From assembly GCA_947579605.1 (NCBI GenBank), contig OX388305.1, forward strand, positions 35,105,542-35,169,541: DNA of 64,000 nt, given 5' to 3'. The notes under the pieces are model-generated. The model searched no databases, was not told where the DNA came from, and worked only from the letters and a program-made list of their open reading frames with translations. Source of the stretch: Athripsodes cinereus (Eukaryota; Arthropoda; Insecta; Trichoptera; Leptoceridae). The number at the start of each line of letters is the position of its first letter. Within the stretch, counting starts at the first letter, position 1. This document shows, piece by piece, positions 40,576-51,839 of the stretch. Both the position numbers and the translations under genes were made by a program.

Positions 40576-40620
40576 CACAGATCGAGCTAGTTCCAAACTA
40601 AGATATGAATCTTGTGACTA
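40576..40620 (-). repeat. SINE-B tail, right piece of the split copy
   Basis: CACAGATCGAGCTAGTTCCA continues the SINE-B tail interrupted at 37090. Confidence 0.75.
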
Positions 40621-40623
40621 TAC

Positions 40624-40765
40624 TATGACGGTTTATCCTACAAGTGGGGTAGCCAGTGGACTAAGTGCAAATAATAAACATCCTCTCCATGCAAATAAGT
40701 TGAGATGTTCAAGATGGGTGGCATGCCTCATTGTTGAATCAAAGATTTTAAATTAACTTATATAT
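40624..40765 (-). mobile_element. SINE-C, 3' half, diverged
   Basis: CTACAAGTGGGGTAGCCAGT, CATCCTCTCCATGCAAATAA and AAGATGGGTGGCATGCCTCA match the reverse complement of the SINE-C 3' half. Confidence 0.65.
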
Positions 40766-40867
40766 GTGAGGTTGTACGAACACCTATGTGTTACAATTAA
40801 TTATTTTTATGTCTGTGCAATGGTGTCATAAATTAAATGTATTATAGATTTATTGGACTTCATTTAT

Positions 40868-41030
40868 TGGAGTTCGTCGGTGGCCTGGAGGTAGAGTCTC
40901 GGCCTCGTGAACATGGGGTCCGTGGTTCGATACCAGGTGCCGGCAAACGCCCCTTTCACGACACAAGCTTTTAGTAGCTTACTGTGAAAGGTGTATAAGG
41001 TTGTATTTGGGTTTATAACAAAAACCCAGA
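40868..41030 (+). mobile_element. SINE-A, full length
   Basis: GTTCGTCGGTGGCCTGGAGG-TAGAG (A-box) and GTCCGTGGTTCGATACCAGG (B-box) form a tRNA-like head. The body TTTCACGACACAAGCTTTTA and end GGTTGTATTTGGGTTTATAA are shared with 17478-17590. Confidence 0.88.
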
Positions 41031-41816
41031 TATATCTTTTTTTAAAAAAAAAAAAACTGTTATCTGAAATGAGACAGTTTTACTGGAAGACAATAGGTAC
41101 ACCTCAAGGCAATACGTAAACTTTTTGTACAATTTTTTTTTGACAATGAAGTGTTTATTAATATAGATAATTAATGTAAAACATCTGGTTATCTAGGAAT
41201 TTATTTATTCTGTAACGAATTTATTTATTAAAATGAGTTATTTGTAGGGAACAGTGTCAGTAGCCGTAAAAAATATAGTTTTTTTAGCTTGGTAGTCTAT
41301 GGCCAAGCGGCGGCCATGTTTGATTTCCGGTTTAGACAGCAGGAGAGTTGTGTTTGCTGTTCGCTCCATAGTTGAGTTTGATAAAAGGTTAAAAATCGGG
41401 TGAATCCAACAGGGAAGTGAAGCATTTGGATGAATCAAACCAACATCAATCGCTGAGGCGATGTTATAATTAATTATTTCCCGCTCAAGGTAATTATTAT
41501 AATTGTAATGAAGTACATGTAACATAGTCACATTGCTCATTTCTAAATTAATGAATTAAAAGTTAGAATAAATCATAGATTAATTCAATTGCGTGTTCAT
41601 TCTAGCGGGCTAGACCCGCAAAAAAGCATAGCAAGATGATTCAATAAAACACATCTGAAATAGAGGAATTTGGAAACAGGGCCATGGATTTCATACCTTC
41701 TATAGAAAAAAATGAATTACTTATCAAGGGAAGTATTACACAACATACAATTGATGTAGGAAGATCAGCGTAAAACAGTCAGTACATAATTATTATCAAG
41801 AGACAACCATTTAATA
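41031..41816. other. Unassigned sequence
   Basis: A 100-codon minus frame at 41238-41540 matches no family I know. GCGGGCTAGACCCGC at 41606 is a small hairpin. Confidence 0.3.
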
Positions 41817-42055
41817 TTATAACCGCTTAAGTTATGTAAGTGATAGAAAATAAACCAGTTAATGTTATAAGTAGATTGAATTCACTGCTCTAGTTTTAAG
41901 GTGAAGTAAAATAAGTTAAAATAGATTAGTATTTCAGAATTAATATCATCACTGTTTAGTTTGTAAGTGATGGAAAGTAAACCAATTAACGTTATAAGTA
42001 GATTGAAGTCACCGCTCAAGTTATTTAAGTGATATAAAATAAGTTATAATTTTAA
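41817..42055 (+). repeat. Tandem duplication, 126-bp unit
   Basis: GTAAGTGATAGAAAATAAAC and TTATAAGTAGATTGAATTCA (41836) recur 126 bp later (41962) with few changes. Confidence 0.8.
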
Positions 42056-43080
42056 ATTAAAGATTAAAAGTAGTTCACAGTTTATTTGATATAATTTTGG
42101 AATGAAAATAAATGTTAAGTTTCTGAATAAAATAATTGTCATATCTTCTTCTACCAAATATATTACCACCTTTTCCCTCCTTACAGTATGACTCTAGTCC
42201 ATTTCCACTTGTATTCACCAGCTATCTCAGTCTGCAGGGCAAGAGTCTCAGTCAGGGATATCGTAAAGTTACTAGATTTTTTTTTAACACTGGTTTGGTT
42301 GGTTTCATAGTTAGAAAAAACATAGTTTAAGTTAAAGAAACATTTATTGGAGGTTCAAATTTTAACAATGCCCGGTTCAACGCAATTACACACACAGAGA
42401 TTTTTACATATACACAAGAATTAGTATTATTCAACAGGTTCTAATATTAAAATTAATGATGATTCACTGTCACTGTTTGTACTTCACATTTACGGTTATA
42501 AGTTAATTCTAACGACAACTGTAAAACACCGGGCAGCAGCGTAGAACGGCGGCCGAGAGAAGAATGAAGTTGGTTGCAGATGGTCAACCAAGAGATTTAA
42601 ACAGAAGTCAAATTAAGGTCTATATTATTTTAGCGGGATTCTTTCCTTCAAAAAGTCAAACTGTAACAATGTAAATCTAATATGGAAATACTCTAATATT
42701 TTTGTACTGTTATTTTAACTACGACATAATTGTATAATTTCACACCTTTATATGGGTCCACATTGAAAGAAATTAGGGAATGAAGGTACATGTAACCCAC
42801 AACCCGAGAGGTTATGTTTAGAATCAAATGCTCTACCGACAAATTTCATAACCAGGAGGAGTTACCGTTGCAATACATCTGCAGAATATGGTATCATTGA
42901 AGTAATTTTTGTACTTATTTTATAACTCCACAATTATAAAAAGTAATTCAAGAGTTTTTGTGTTTACGCTGTGGAAATCCATTTTTAATTTTATTAAAAA
43001 TACACTACCCAGTACCCCTCCCACTACCTGCACCCTTCTCACCACATGAACAGCTCTCACAATTTTTAAATTTCACTTTC
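42056..43080. other. Unassigned sequence
   Basis: No supportable gene. A somewhat GC-richer patch at 42527-42570. Confidence 0.35.
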
Positions 43081-43120
43081 CCTGAAGATGTCTACAAGTA
43101 TAGGCGAAAACGTTCGGTAT
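43081..43120 (+). ncRNA. Hammerhead-ribozyme-like motif
   Basis: CTGAAGA (43082-43088), an extra T, stem II GTCTA/TAGGC around CAAGTA, GAA, palindrome AACGTT (43109-43114), C, then GG pairing with the CC before the core. It matches CTGANGA...GAA...UH of a minimal type-I hammerhead except for the extra T. Stem I is very short (CC/GG), so single-molecule activity is doubtful. Confidence 0.4.
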
Positions 43121-44084
43121 CTAACCCAACAAAGTGGAGATTAAACAGTGCTCAATAATATATTTTTATATTTTATTTTTAATAAAATTATTTATAAAAA
43201 GTTTATTACTCAATACATGTAAGATAAATTCGAAAAACTTTTACAAAGTGTTATTATAAATGCATATTTTAAAATAATAATGGTATATATTCAAATTGAA
43301 ACATCGCTTTATGAGTAGAAACAATATCATATATAAATAGTTACAAAAGAATTTTTTTTCATTTCTATATATTATGCAAAGTGTATATATATGTAAGTCT
43401 AGCAAAGATTTAGATATGTAAATGTACATTGCTACTGAAAAATATATCTTTTTATCCGTTTGCATTAGATTCATATTCACAGTACATAACAAAGTTTTAA
43501 TAAATTCCAATGCGAGACATTAAATCTCCCAAATTACTTTCCAAGAAACCTCCGAACCTTCCATAATAGTTTAGTACTTTTAAGTCTTTCAGATATCTAG
43601 AATATAACTATGAAAACCATCAACTATTATATTTGCGAACTTATTCAAATAATTGTATCGGAATTATTGTCGAAGCAGTAAATTTTAATGACACATTAAA
43701 GTTACATTTTAAAACTGATGCATAAAACTATGTATAACTGAAAACTATTTAATCGGGAGAGATTTAGACAATTCAATTCCAGCAGTCAATTTATCTGCTT
43801 ATTCGAATAAAACATATTGCTTACAATCAGAACGTTTTTTTTATGTTTAGCTTTAGCTTGTTCTATTTATATGATATTTTTGCGATCCAAATTTAAGTTT
43901 TAAATTTATTGTACAAAGATTTCTTACCAAAATATGGACATTTCACGGATTTTCCGGCGCGTGTCACATCAAATGTTGGAAGCTGTATGTCATACAATAA
44001 CAGGTTAAAATAAAACGTGATTTCACCATAACTGTGTGCTTGGAAAAAAAAATTGCGACAACTATTCAAAGATACTATACTATA
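43121..44084. other. Unassigned AT-rich sequence
   Basis: Nothing recognised. Confidence 0.4.
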
Positions 44085-44310
44085 CTATACCCTCATGCCA
44101 TGTCCCAGGAGGGGTAGGCAGAGAGAACGGAACGCCATATAGATCTATCCTTAGGTACATACTTCTTTCGCTTCTTCTACATTCATTCAGTTTCTTATAC
44201 ATGCACGCCAATTTCTCTTACTCAACACGCGTCCTTCCTCAAGAATTTGGTCCACGTGGTTCTTGGACGTCTGCGCTTCCTCACACCCCTTCTTCATTTC
44301 CATGAAATCG
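44085..44310 (-). pseudogene. LINE C-terminal remnant (GHVER-type)
   Basis: Minus reading: CEEAQTSKNHVDQILEEGRV, SKRNWRACIRN and, after a frameshift, a C-terminal stretch ending near the TGGCATGAGGG word. It aligns with the WQDHLNQILQDGHVL and RRACMRN blocks of 32600-32990. Decayed. Confidence 0.7.
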
Positions 44311-44715
44311 CACAGTAAATACGTGTCAGTTAAATTATTTTTTAAACATTTATTATTTATTTCACCTCTGTTTCTATGCATTTTATTTATATTTATTTTT
44401 TGTTTTTTGTTTTTTTTTTTGTACACGTTAAGACTAGGATACGGCTTCAAGTCCCGTCCAGAGCACTACCGAATAAGGTGATATTTATTGTCTTTAGTAA
44501 GCCCTATAGGTATGTTAGTTCCACGTGTTATATTAACATACTGTCTATCTTCCTGTAGAGGATTAGATTTTCTCAATCACCTGTTCATTGCTTATTAATA
44601 ATATCATCAATTATTTATAATTATTGTTTCGAATTTTATGTTTTATTTCTTAATCTATTTATATGTTCAATTTATATGTTGTTTATTAATGATTCTATTT
44701 TTTGACATCTAATCT
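44311..44715. other. Unassigned T-rich sequence
   Basis: Nothing recognised. Confidence 0.4.
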
Positions 44716-44900
44716 AACTTCTTCTTCTTCTTCTTGTGCCGCTCCTATCGGAGGTTGGCGACCATCTCTTGATACTCTTCACGATCCTGGGTCAGTCTGA
44801 TGAGGGTTGCTGCATCCGGTATTCCAAACCACTGCCGAAGATTCTTGAGCCATGATGCTCTTTTGCGCCCCAAACCCCGTCTGCCCTCTATCTTACTAGG
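44716..44900 (-). pseudogene. RTE-type LINE C-terminus
   Basis: Minus frame: KIEGRRGLGRKRASWLKNLR, QWFGIPDAATLIRLTQDREE, YQEMVANLR. It is clearly homologous to the ends at 12159-12885 and 1521-1830 but belongs to another subfamily. Only ~60 residues are left; the (AAG)n-type 3' tail is seen on the plus strand as CTTCTTCTTCTTCTT (44719). Confidence 0.8.
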
Positions 44901-44929
44901 TATTTTAAATGGATATTTATTTTAATTTG

Positions 44930-45205
44930 TATATTACATTCTGTCTTTTAAAGTTTGTATTCATCAAATTTTGTGCAATCTCTGTATAATTAAATTAAGT
45001 TGTTTTATTCTATTACTATTGCTGTTTTGTTCAAATTACTACCATTTTTGTTACATCTTAATGTTTATTTTTATAAATTTGTACCTATTCATTTTTTATC
45101 ATTTTTTATTATTGTTGTCTGTCAAATTGTTTTTTACAACTTTGTTATTTGTTTAACGTGTAAAAGGCTCACGCCGTGTACAAGTGATAAATAAATAAAT
45201 AAATA
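44930..45205 (+). repeat. LINE 3' UTR and tail, family E
   Basis: A T-rich 3' UTR ends TGTAAAAGGCTCACGCCGTG ... AAATAAATAAATAAATAG. The GGCTCACGCC mini-hairpin is diagnostic among the tails here. Confidence 0.6.
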
Positions 45206-45737
45206 GATCTGATTCAATAGAGGTGAAAATATTATGTATATACATTGATCTGTAACTTATAAATCATGAATTTTGCAGACAATGTATGTTGAATATTATA
45301 ATACTTAAGCAATATTACGAGTATTATTGCTTAGTGATTAGTACTGACTTGGTTAAACTCGCAAACAGACACTTCTCAATTCAGTGAACGTCGAGTCTAA
45401 CACTGCTTAATTGTGTTATAGTCAAAACTTTGTATTATAAACTCATATACTAACATGAATAATATGTCGATACATACTCATACAGTAGAAAATATACTAT
45501 TATGTACAAAGATAAACTAGATAGGTAATTCAAATTAAAAATCGGTCATGCAGCCAGTCAAATTTTGCATCCAATTTTAAACTGACGCTAACGTCAAGAC
45601 AATACATTGCTAATGCTTGAAGGCCATCGATGTTGGAACACAAAAATTCCGTTAAAATGTTCCGCGTTGCAAGTCTAGTATGTCTATGACTATGTTTATG
45701 ATTTTAGATTCCAGTAAGTAAATGATGCTAATTGTAC
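45206..45737. other. Unassigned AT-rich sequence
   Basis: Nothing recognised. Confidence 0.4.
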
Positions 45738-46192
45738 AATTCGTCCCTCTTCTGACTAACTGTCGTATCTGACATTTTTGGTGAAATCGAGTTATGATCA
45801 CCAATGTGTATTTACATATATGTGCCCTCCATGTTCTCACTGAAGATCACACCTGTAACTGTTACCGTAATCCTGGAATAGTTTTCTGATTTTATGTCGT
45901 ATTTACGAAGTACCTACTCTAAATTAAATGTGTTATATCTACTAATTCCTCAAAACTTCATCACAAAAATGATTCTGAGATATATAAGAATAAGTACAAA
46001 TAAAACAATGTAATATAATAACACTGTATCATAATATACCTAACAAAAAATGTAATGTTATATAATAACACTGTATCATAATATAACTAGGAGAGACGAA
46101 AATATTATGCACGGCAAAACACAAAAAACACTCTCCTGAACAATTTACATTTAGGCAGATACGACTGTTAGTCAGAAGAGGGACGAATTTAT
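45738..46192. mobile_element. MITE-like element with ~34-bp terminal inverted repeats
   Basis: AATTCGTCCCTCTTCTGACT and ACTGTCGTATCTG (45738-45771) recur as the reverse complement ending at 46192 with one mismatch. About 455 bp overall. No transposase and no clear target duplication, so class unknown. Confidence 0.75.
46005..46086 (+). repeat. Short tandem duplication inside the MITE
   Basis: TAATAACACTGTATCATAAT occurs twice, ~46 bp apart (46016 and 46062). Confidence 0.75.
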
Positions 46193-46959
46193 TGAAAAGT
46201 CTGTAGGTAGCAGAAAACAGTAAATTGTATTCAAGATAGAATTTCAAGTTAAAAGTATCAGTAAAATTACATGCATACTTAGTTCATTATTCAAGGATTT
46301 GACTCAAGGCACTATCTCAAAAGCGTATATGTTTTTATTTTCACTATAATTCCAAACATTGTTTAAGAAGTATTTGAAACAATGGTAGTGTTTAATTCAA
46401 AAAGTTATTTGAAATTTGATCCCTTAAATACAACGAAATACAAATGTCAAGGGAACCTTGATATAACGTTGAAAAGCGAAAAGATTTTTTGCCAAATATT
46501 TTACATTTTACCTTAGCATTTGTACTATAATTTAAAAGATTATTTTACAGCAGTATTCTACTATCCCACGGTAGATATTATATATCAAACAATCACATTT
46601 ATAAAAATACGTATACTGAGTATGCACCATTCATAGTCCACTTACAATGGAAACTAAAATATTTCATTTATTATTAAAAAAAAAACAGTAGACAACATCA
46701 CATTTTACAATGTAACATAATATCTTATTATAAGATATATTTTTTTATCATATCGATCAACAAATACTAGCAATCATTCAACGTAACACATGTTATTGAC
46801 AAACAATAAATATTTACCAAATACACAATATAATAAAAATAACTTTCCGAATATAGATATATTTTGTTATGATAGCCAACATCCGATCAAAACGTGCTAC
46901 ATCGCAACATAAAATCTTTTAAAAATTAAAAACAGAAACATTATACTTAACTATATTTT
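46193..46959. other. Unassigned AT-rich sequence
   Basis: Nothing recognised. Confidence 0.4.
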
Positions 46960-47240
46960 TTTAGAGCTCGATGTGGAATCTCTGGACCATGTCTTCCTCG
47001 GTTGCCCAATAAGAGACTCTTACGACTTGTATTATGAGATAACTGAAGTCCAGTATCCAATCAACATGTCTTGCCTCTTGCACACTGATACCCTCTCTGT
47101 ATACCTCAAGATTTTAAAATCCGCCAAAAGAAATTTTATTAGCTTATAAATTAATGCCTTAATATTACGTGATATCTTCTAAAAATATTGTACTTGGTAC
47201 AAATCGTCCCACAAGGGACGGATTGCCGTAATCTTATAAA
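46960..47240 (+). pseudogene. LINE ORF2 C-terminus and 3' UTR
   Basis: Plus frame: LDVESLDHVFLGCPIRDSYD, LYYEITEVQYPINMSCLLHT, LSVYLKILKSAKRNFISL then stop; the 3' UTR has ACAAATCGTCCCACAAGGGA. It belongs to the same family as 19130-19745 (minus). The E..DHVFxxC motif is the usual end of I/Jockey-type ORF2. 5'-truncated. Confidence 0.78.
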
Positions 47241-47469
47241 TAATAGTATATTTTTTTACTAACTGACCCGACATCACTTGGAAATATTTAAGTAAAATAT
47301 GGTCATCTGTCGTTTGGTGAGAACGTTGTCCTGTGTCTTATTAAAGATTTCTAAATTTATGAGAATTGTTTGTGTTAAGTAAAGAGCACTAGAAGTACTC
47401 GTATATGAGAATCCAGCTATTTACATCATGCTTGAATGAACCACGATTTAATTTTCTTTTTCACACTCG

Positions 47470-47660
47470 CCTTATCCGGTCGCCTTTTTCCGGTCCCCTG
47501 CGTCCTCCGAGCGCAACTTTGCCTACTTCAGGTCCCTGGCAATTGTGGACATCCAGGTGGTCACCGGTCTGCCTGGTCTTCTGGGTCCTACTTCTATGTC
47601 CATTGTCTTTTTGATCATATTATCCTGTGGTAGTCTCAGAGGTGTCCGTACAATATTTGT
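47470..47660 (-). pseudogene. LINE C-terminal remnant
   Basis: Minus frame: TMDIEVGPRRPGRPVTTWMS, TIARDLK, followed by a stop. GPRRPGRPxTTWxxTxARDL is a typical ORF2 tail motif. The plus-strand frames over this region are shadows. Confidence 0.6.
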
Positions 47661-48699
47661 CTGTTTTCGATTATTTTTTCGTCGATGGGAGCGACTTTGA
47701 AACTACCACGGATATGGACATTTCATATCAAAAGAATCATAATTTAATACTTATATAAATCTAAATGAGGAACTTTCACACTAAAAATCAGCTCAAAAAA
47801 ATAGTACAGAAAATTGGTATAATTGTTTTTTTTTATTTTTAAATGTGCATTTTTAAGGCTCTCATCACCATTTAAAAAAAGCAATTTTTGCACGCGAAAC
47901 AGATGTGTGACGTCATTAGATGCTACAGACAATACTACGACTCAAATGCGTGCCAATACAACTTGCTGCCTAACGACGTCAAAACGGGCTAATTCAATGA
48001 TGGCTTTTAAAATTTTGACAGAAAATGTGGATTGTTAAACTGAAATTAATGAACGAAAAGTTTTACTTTATCGTTTCTTATTAGGATATTCATGATCAGC
48101 GTACTTTTATTAATATAAATTGGCAACATTTATTCATATACCTCTCATGTTCCCCAATTTAGTTCCCCAAAAATTACATATTTTTTTTATGTTGAGTTAT
48201 CGATATGTGTCGAATTTTAACGAAAATGAATCTCTCGCTTTTATAAAATGAAGATCGTTATTATCCTTTCTTAACATATTCCCCTTTTCTTGGTAAATTA
48301 TATCGACACCAGAAGCCATGCTGCGAAGAAAAGGCTGGGGAATAAAAAGTATGAGTCTCACCATCCACATCGTTGTTATATCGTGTAGCGTATCTTTACT
48401 GCTATGATTTCAATATAAAATAAAAAGTTTTTTATCTTCCAATATACGCGCTGGAGGATCGACGGTTTCTTGCTTTACTTTTAATAATGTTTGTCACTGC
48501 GTACCTACTCTTTAATTTACTATGATATACTATTATTATACATATCTCATTTTTTTTAATAAAATTATATTGAAATCTACATTTTAAATACAACATAAAA
48601 TTAACAATATAATTTTAAATACAACATCAAATAATAATAACGATATTATATTTAAATAAATTTATAAGTATTCAAAATATAGAACCTTAATTTTATTCG
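47661..48699. other. Unassigned AT-rich sequence
   Basis: Nothing recognised. Confidence 0.4.
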
Positions 48700-48970
48700 A
48701 GTTAATTCTACCATGATGTCCTATGAAAATAGTACAATCATGGGAGATCATTAACAGAGTTACAGAGACAAAAACCTTCTAACTATCCTGGTGGATGAGA
48801 GAAAATCAGCCTTCTGCATGCTGTATTTGAGCCTGTTATCTACTCCCAGTTTTTCTAAGACTGCTTGACAGACTCTAAAAGGTATTAAACCATTCACAGA
48901 CAACACTAGTTGATTGTGGTTGGTGCTCTCCACATATCTTTGATTTTGTGAGTAAGATCAAGATATTTTA
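48700..48970 (-). pseudogene. LINE C-terminal remnant (IPK/LQKA-type)
   Basis: Minus frame: KYLDLTHKIKDMW, TNHNQLVLSVNGLIPFRVCQ, QAVLEKLGVDN, MQKADFLSSTRIVRRFLSL then stop. It matches the well-known end of a LINE family in which (E)I..WxxxxxxxIPIVxSxxGxIPK is followed by LQKAVxLxTxRIVRxFL. Only the last ~75 residues are visible. Confidence 0.78.
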
Positions 48971-49019
48971 TTATTAATTCTAATGTTTGTACATTCATGA
49001 TAACAGATATCATCCTCCT

Positions 49020-49115
49020 CGTGAAAATATCAAACTGAGTTTTTGACGAAAGCGCTAGAGTTATTTAAAAAATATATTGAAAAATTAACTGTGTTTAGAA
49101 ATATTGATATTTCGT
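49020..49115 (+). repeat. Dispersed repeat J, copy 2
   Basis: TTTTTGACGAAAGCGCTAGA, GAAAAATTAACTGTGTT and AGAAATATTGATATTT match 11556-11655. Confidence 0.55.
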
Positions 49116-49208
49116 AATATTTTATAATCTTATTCTGCTCAGCTTTATTTTAATTTTCATCGTATGGTATTGTGATATCTTTTAAATATTCTTTCTTTTA
49201 TATATTAA

Positions 49209-50323
49209 CCTCCTGAATCCTGAGACATTTCTTGATCTATTTTTTTTATTTTTTTGTGACATATGAGTCTAAAATAACCTAAAAGACATTTAAAAAATGT
49301 TTAAAAAAATCCTCGTGGAAAATTCTGAATTTTCTTTATGTCATATATATATGACAAAAGGTCTCAGTGCAGATAAAAAAAAATAAGTTGTATTTCTATA
49401 TATTACTTAACAAATAAATATTTATATTATATTGAAACATTTTATTATAATAAAGAATAAGAGAAACTCAAAACTAAGAAAATTAATAGGAGCAAGGACA
49501 AAATCTCCATTCCACATGTTGATTTGAGTTTGAACAGGTCTCAAATTTTTAAGTCCCCTCGCTGCAACTGTAGAGCGCACGCAGGTTTTACCTCGAATAA
49601 GCCTCCTTATAGTATTTATAACAGACGCAATTAAAGATAAGTTTGTGGATTCCACGCTTTCTGTGGACCTATCAAATGAACTGGACGAAGAACAATTGTC
49701 ACGTACAGATACAGTAGTGATATTAAAATCACAATTTTAATCGGATAATTCAATATCGCAGGCTCTTCTAAAGCATTTAAAATATCTTCCTCGTTCAAAT
49801 TTATAAATAAATGGGTAAATAAAGACACATTTTGATACTCAAAAAAATTCAAAGATGAAATTTCGATGATATAGGGACCTCTTGTAATATCAATATGACA
49901 TTAAAAAATTCTCTACCTAAACATTAGAACCTGACGTAATAAGTATATGACATAAAAATATGAAACAAAATATTTTGTAGCAAAAAAACACAAAACATCA
50001 AAATAACATCACCATTGAATAAAACAATGATTATAAAATGTAATCCGAATAAAAAATTAGAGAAAAATTCATTGATTACTCTAAAATAAAAAGATTACTT
50101 ATATGCCTGCAGAGAAAAACTCGCCTTACATGTCACTTTGTCCGCCAATTTAAAAAAATATGTCACATTTTTAAAACAATTCGCTAGTTGTTCCATAAGC
50201 AATGTGTTAGAAAAAGATTCATCTACAGGAGTTTTGAAGAATTATGGTTGAAAATTGTTAGATGGCGTTGGAATATTTTTTTGATTTTAATGTAATATAT
50301 ATATGACCGAAGGACTCAGGAGG
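49209..50323. mobile_element. piggyBac-type element, internally decayed, 1.1 kb
   Basis: TTAA (49205-49208) plus CCTCCTGAATCCTGAG at the left, CTCAGGAGG plus TTAA (50324-50327) at the right. Both ends also have ATATATATGAC followed by a GGTCTCAG/GGACTCAG word. TTAA duplications with CC-starting inverted ends define piggyBac. Coding remnants of the transposase N-terminus lie on the minus strand. Confidence 0.88.
49422..49852 (-). pseudogene. piggyBac transposase N-terminal remnant
   Basis: Two overlapping minus frames: NLNEEDILNALEEPAILNYP followed in another frame by a VRPVHLIGPQKAWNPQTYL-like stretch, and ESTNLSLIASVINTIRRLIR. The acidic NEEDILNALEE start resembles piggyBac-family N-termini. 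At least one frameshift separates the pieces, and no DDD catalytic core is present. The assignment rests mainly on the TTAA ends. Confidence 0.45.
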
Positions 50324-50327
50324 TTAA

Positions 50328-51328
50328 AAGGACACCATATTCTACTGAGACCATTACAGCTTTCAGCCAATGCGATCTCAGAGAAAACAAAACATTCACC
50401 ATAGTGTTTCTACTTTTCTTACAAATTCAGTGTACGATTACGTTAAGTGGTATACTACAGTACGTTCGGAAAAAATATTATCGAACAGTCGAATCGCCTT
50501 TGCTATTGGTGACTCTGGGAGAATGATTTTCCTACTTGCACAGCATAATATGCTGACGTGAGCGACTATGCGATGCTGAACATAAAAGTTAAACTCACCC
50601 AATGGAGGAAACAATGTGTATGAGAAATATATTAAAAACCCTGTAGGTATGTATTGCAGATATTATCATTTAGTCGTACCGAAAAGTAGGGGATTTGTTT
50701 CAGAATTAAAATTCAGGACATGAGTATAACCATTTTGGTGACTCTATGGACATCGTGAAGCAGTAGTTATGACTATAACGCGAAAAATATGTAAACTGTG
50801 CTATTTTGAATATAAAATATATCTGCGAAAAATCTGAGGTGCTATAATTTTATTAAATAAAAAGACAACGTGATGAAGTTTTTATGATAAAAATTCCATT
50901 ATATTTAAAAAAAATATAACCTTTTTATATGGTCATAGTGACATGATTATATATTTTGTCGTTATATAATTCACACACACACAAGATAAACCATTTGAAA
51001 TGTATATTATTCATTATGTGGTGGAAGATGTTATCACGGAGATCTATATTAGAAGAATCTTCCATCGGATTACTCCGTGTACCTACTTGGATTATTGCCC
51101 GAAGGGGTGCATTTCCTATATATGATAATTATATACTTTTTTGTTTTAAGTAGGTACGGGTTGTAAATATATGTATTTATATATTTTATTGTAATGATTA
51201 GTGTATTGGAGAATGTTTTGATTATTATATATACACTGATTGCCCCTCCTACATAAGTGTTGGTACGTTTTCTGGATGGGTAAAAAACGCATAAACGTAT
51301 AAAAATATGTATAATATTATAAATTGTG
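50328..51328. other. Unassigned AT-rich sequence
   Basis: Nothing recognised; short frames only. Confidence 0.4.
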
Positions 51329-51367
51329 TTGATGATGCGAACTCAGACTCCGCGAAACGGGTCATAC
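51329..51367 (+). ncRNA. Hammerhead-like motif, C3 substituted
   Basis: TTGATGA (51329-51335), an extra T, stem II GCG/CGC around an 11-nt loop, GAA, ACGGGT, C, then ATAC. The layout equals the motifs at 19323 and 43081, but the first core C is T. Downstream, ATGCAACATTAAAACAATA resembles the sequence after 43120. Confidence 0.3.
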
Positions 51368-51839
51368 TCAATGCAACATTAAAACAATATAAGTACCTAA
51401 TTATAAATTTTATTATATGATTTCAATAAAGCTAATATTATGTGCAACTGTAACTTTATTAAATGTAAAATTTCAAGGTTTTCAGTTACTAATTTGGGAA
51501 AACATTTAAAATGAAACGTTGTCTCGAGACATAGATATTAACAATAAAGATAATATAATATTATAATTATGAGAAATGTTATTGTATTACCTTCATAAGT
51601 ACAGCTGAATGGAAATAAACACGTGTGCCACGGAGTTACGGTGTTTGGAGTTAAATTGAATTAATTAGTTTACATACTCTTACACCTGTACCCTACTAAA
51701 CAACACTGAAATGTGTTTATAAAGTAGGTGAAGTTCATTTGGAGATGACTTAATTAAAGGTTCATATTTATTCACGTCATCAACTACTTATACCACCGCC
51801 ACTAGTTCTAAGTAATATACCATTTCAACATATCCCGTG
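51368..51839. other. Unassigned AT-rich sequence
   Basis: Nothing recognised. Confidence 0.4.

Noticed and set aside
37083..40581. Clean 8-bp hAT target duplication around the 3.5-kb element
   Set aside because: Flanks share only CACA; longer candidate duplications mismatch at several positions, so no superfamily was assigned.
41238..41540. 100-codon minus-strand ORF
   Set aside because: No recognisable motif, no splice context, and composition like its surroundings.
47405..47633. Plus-strand ORFs of 65-69 codons
   Set aside because: They are shadows of a minus-strand LINE C-terminus (GPRRPGRPVTTW...).
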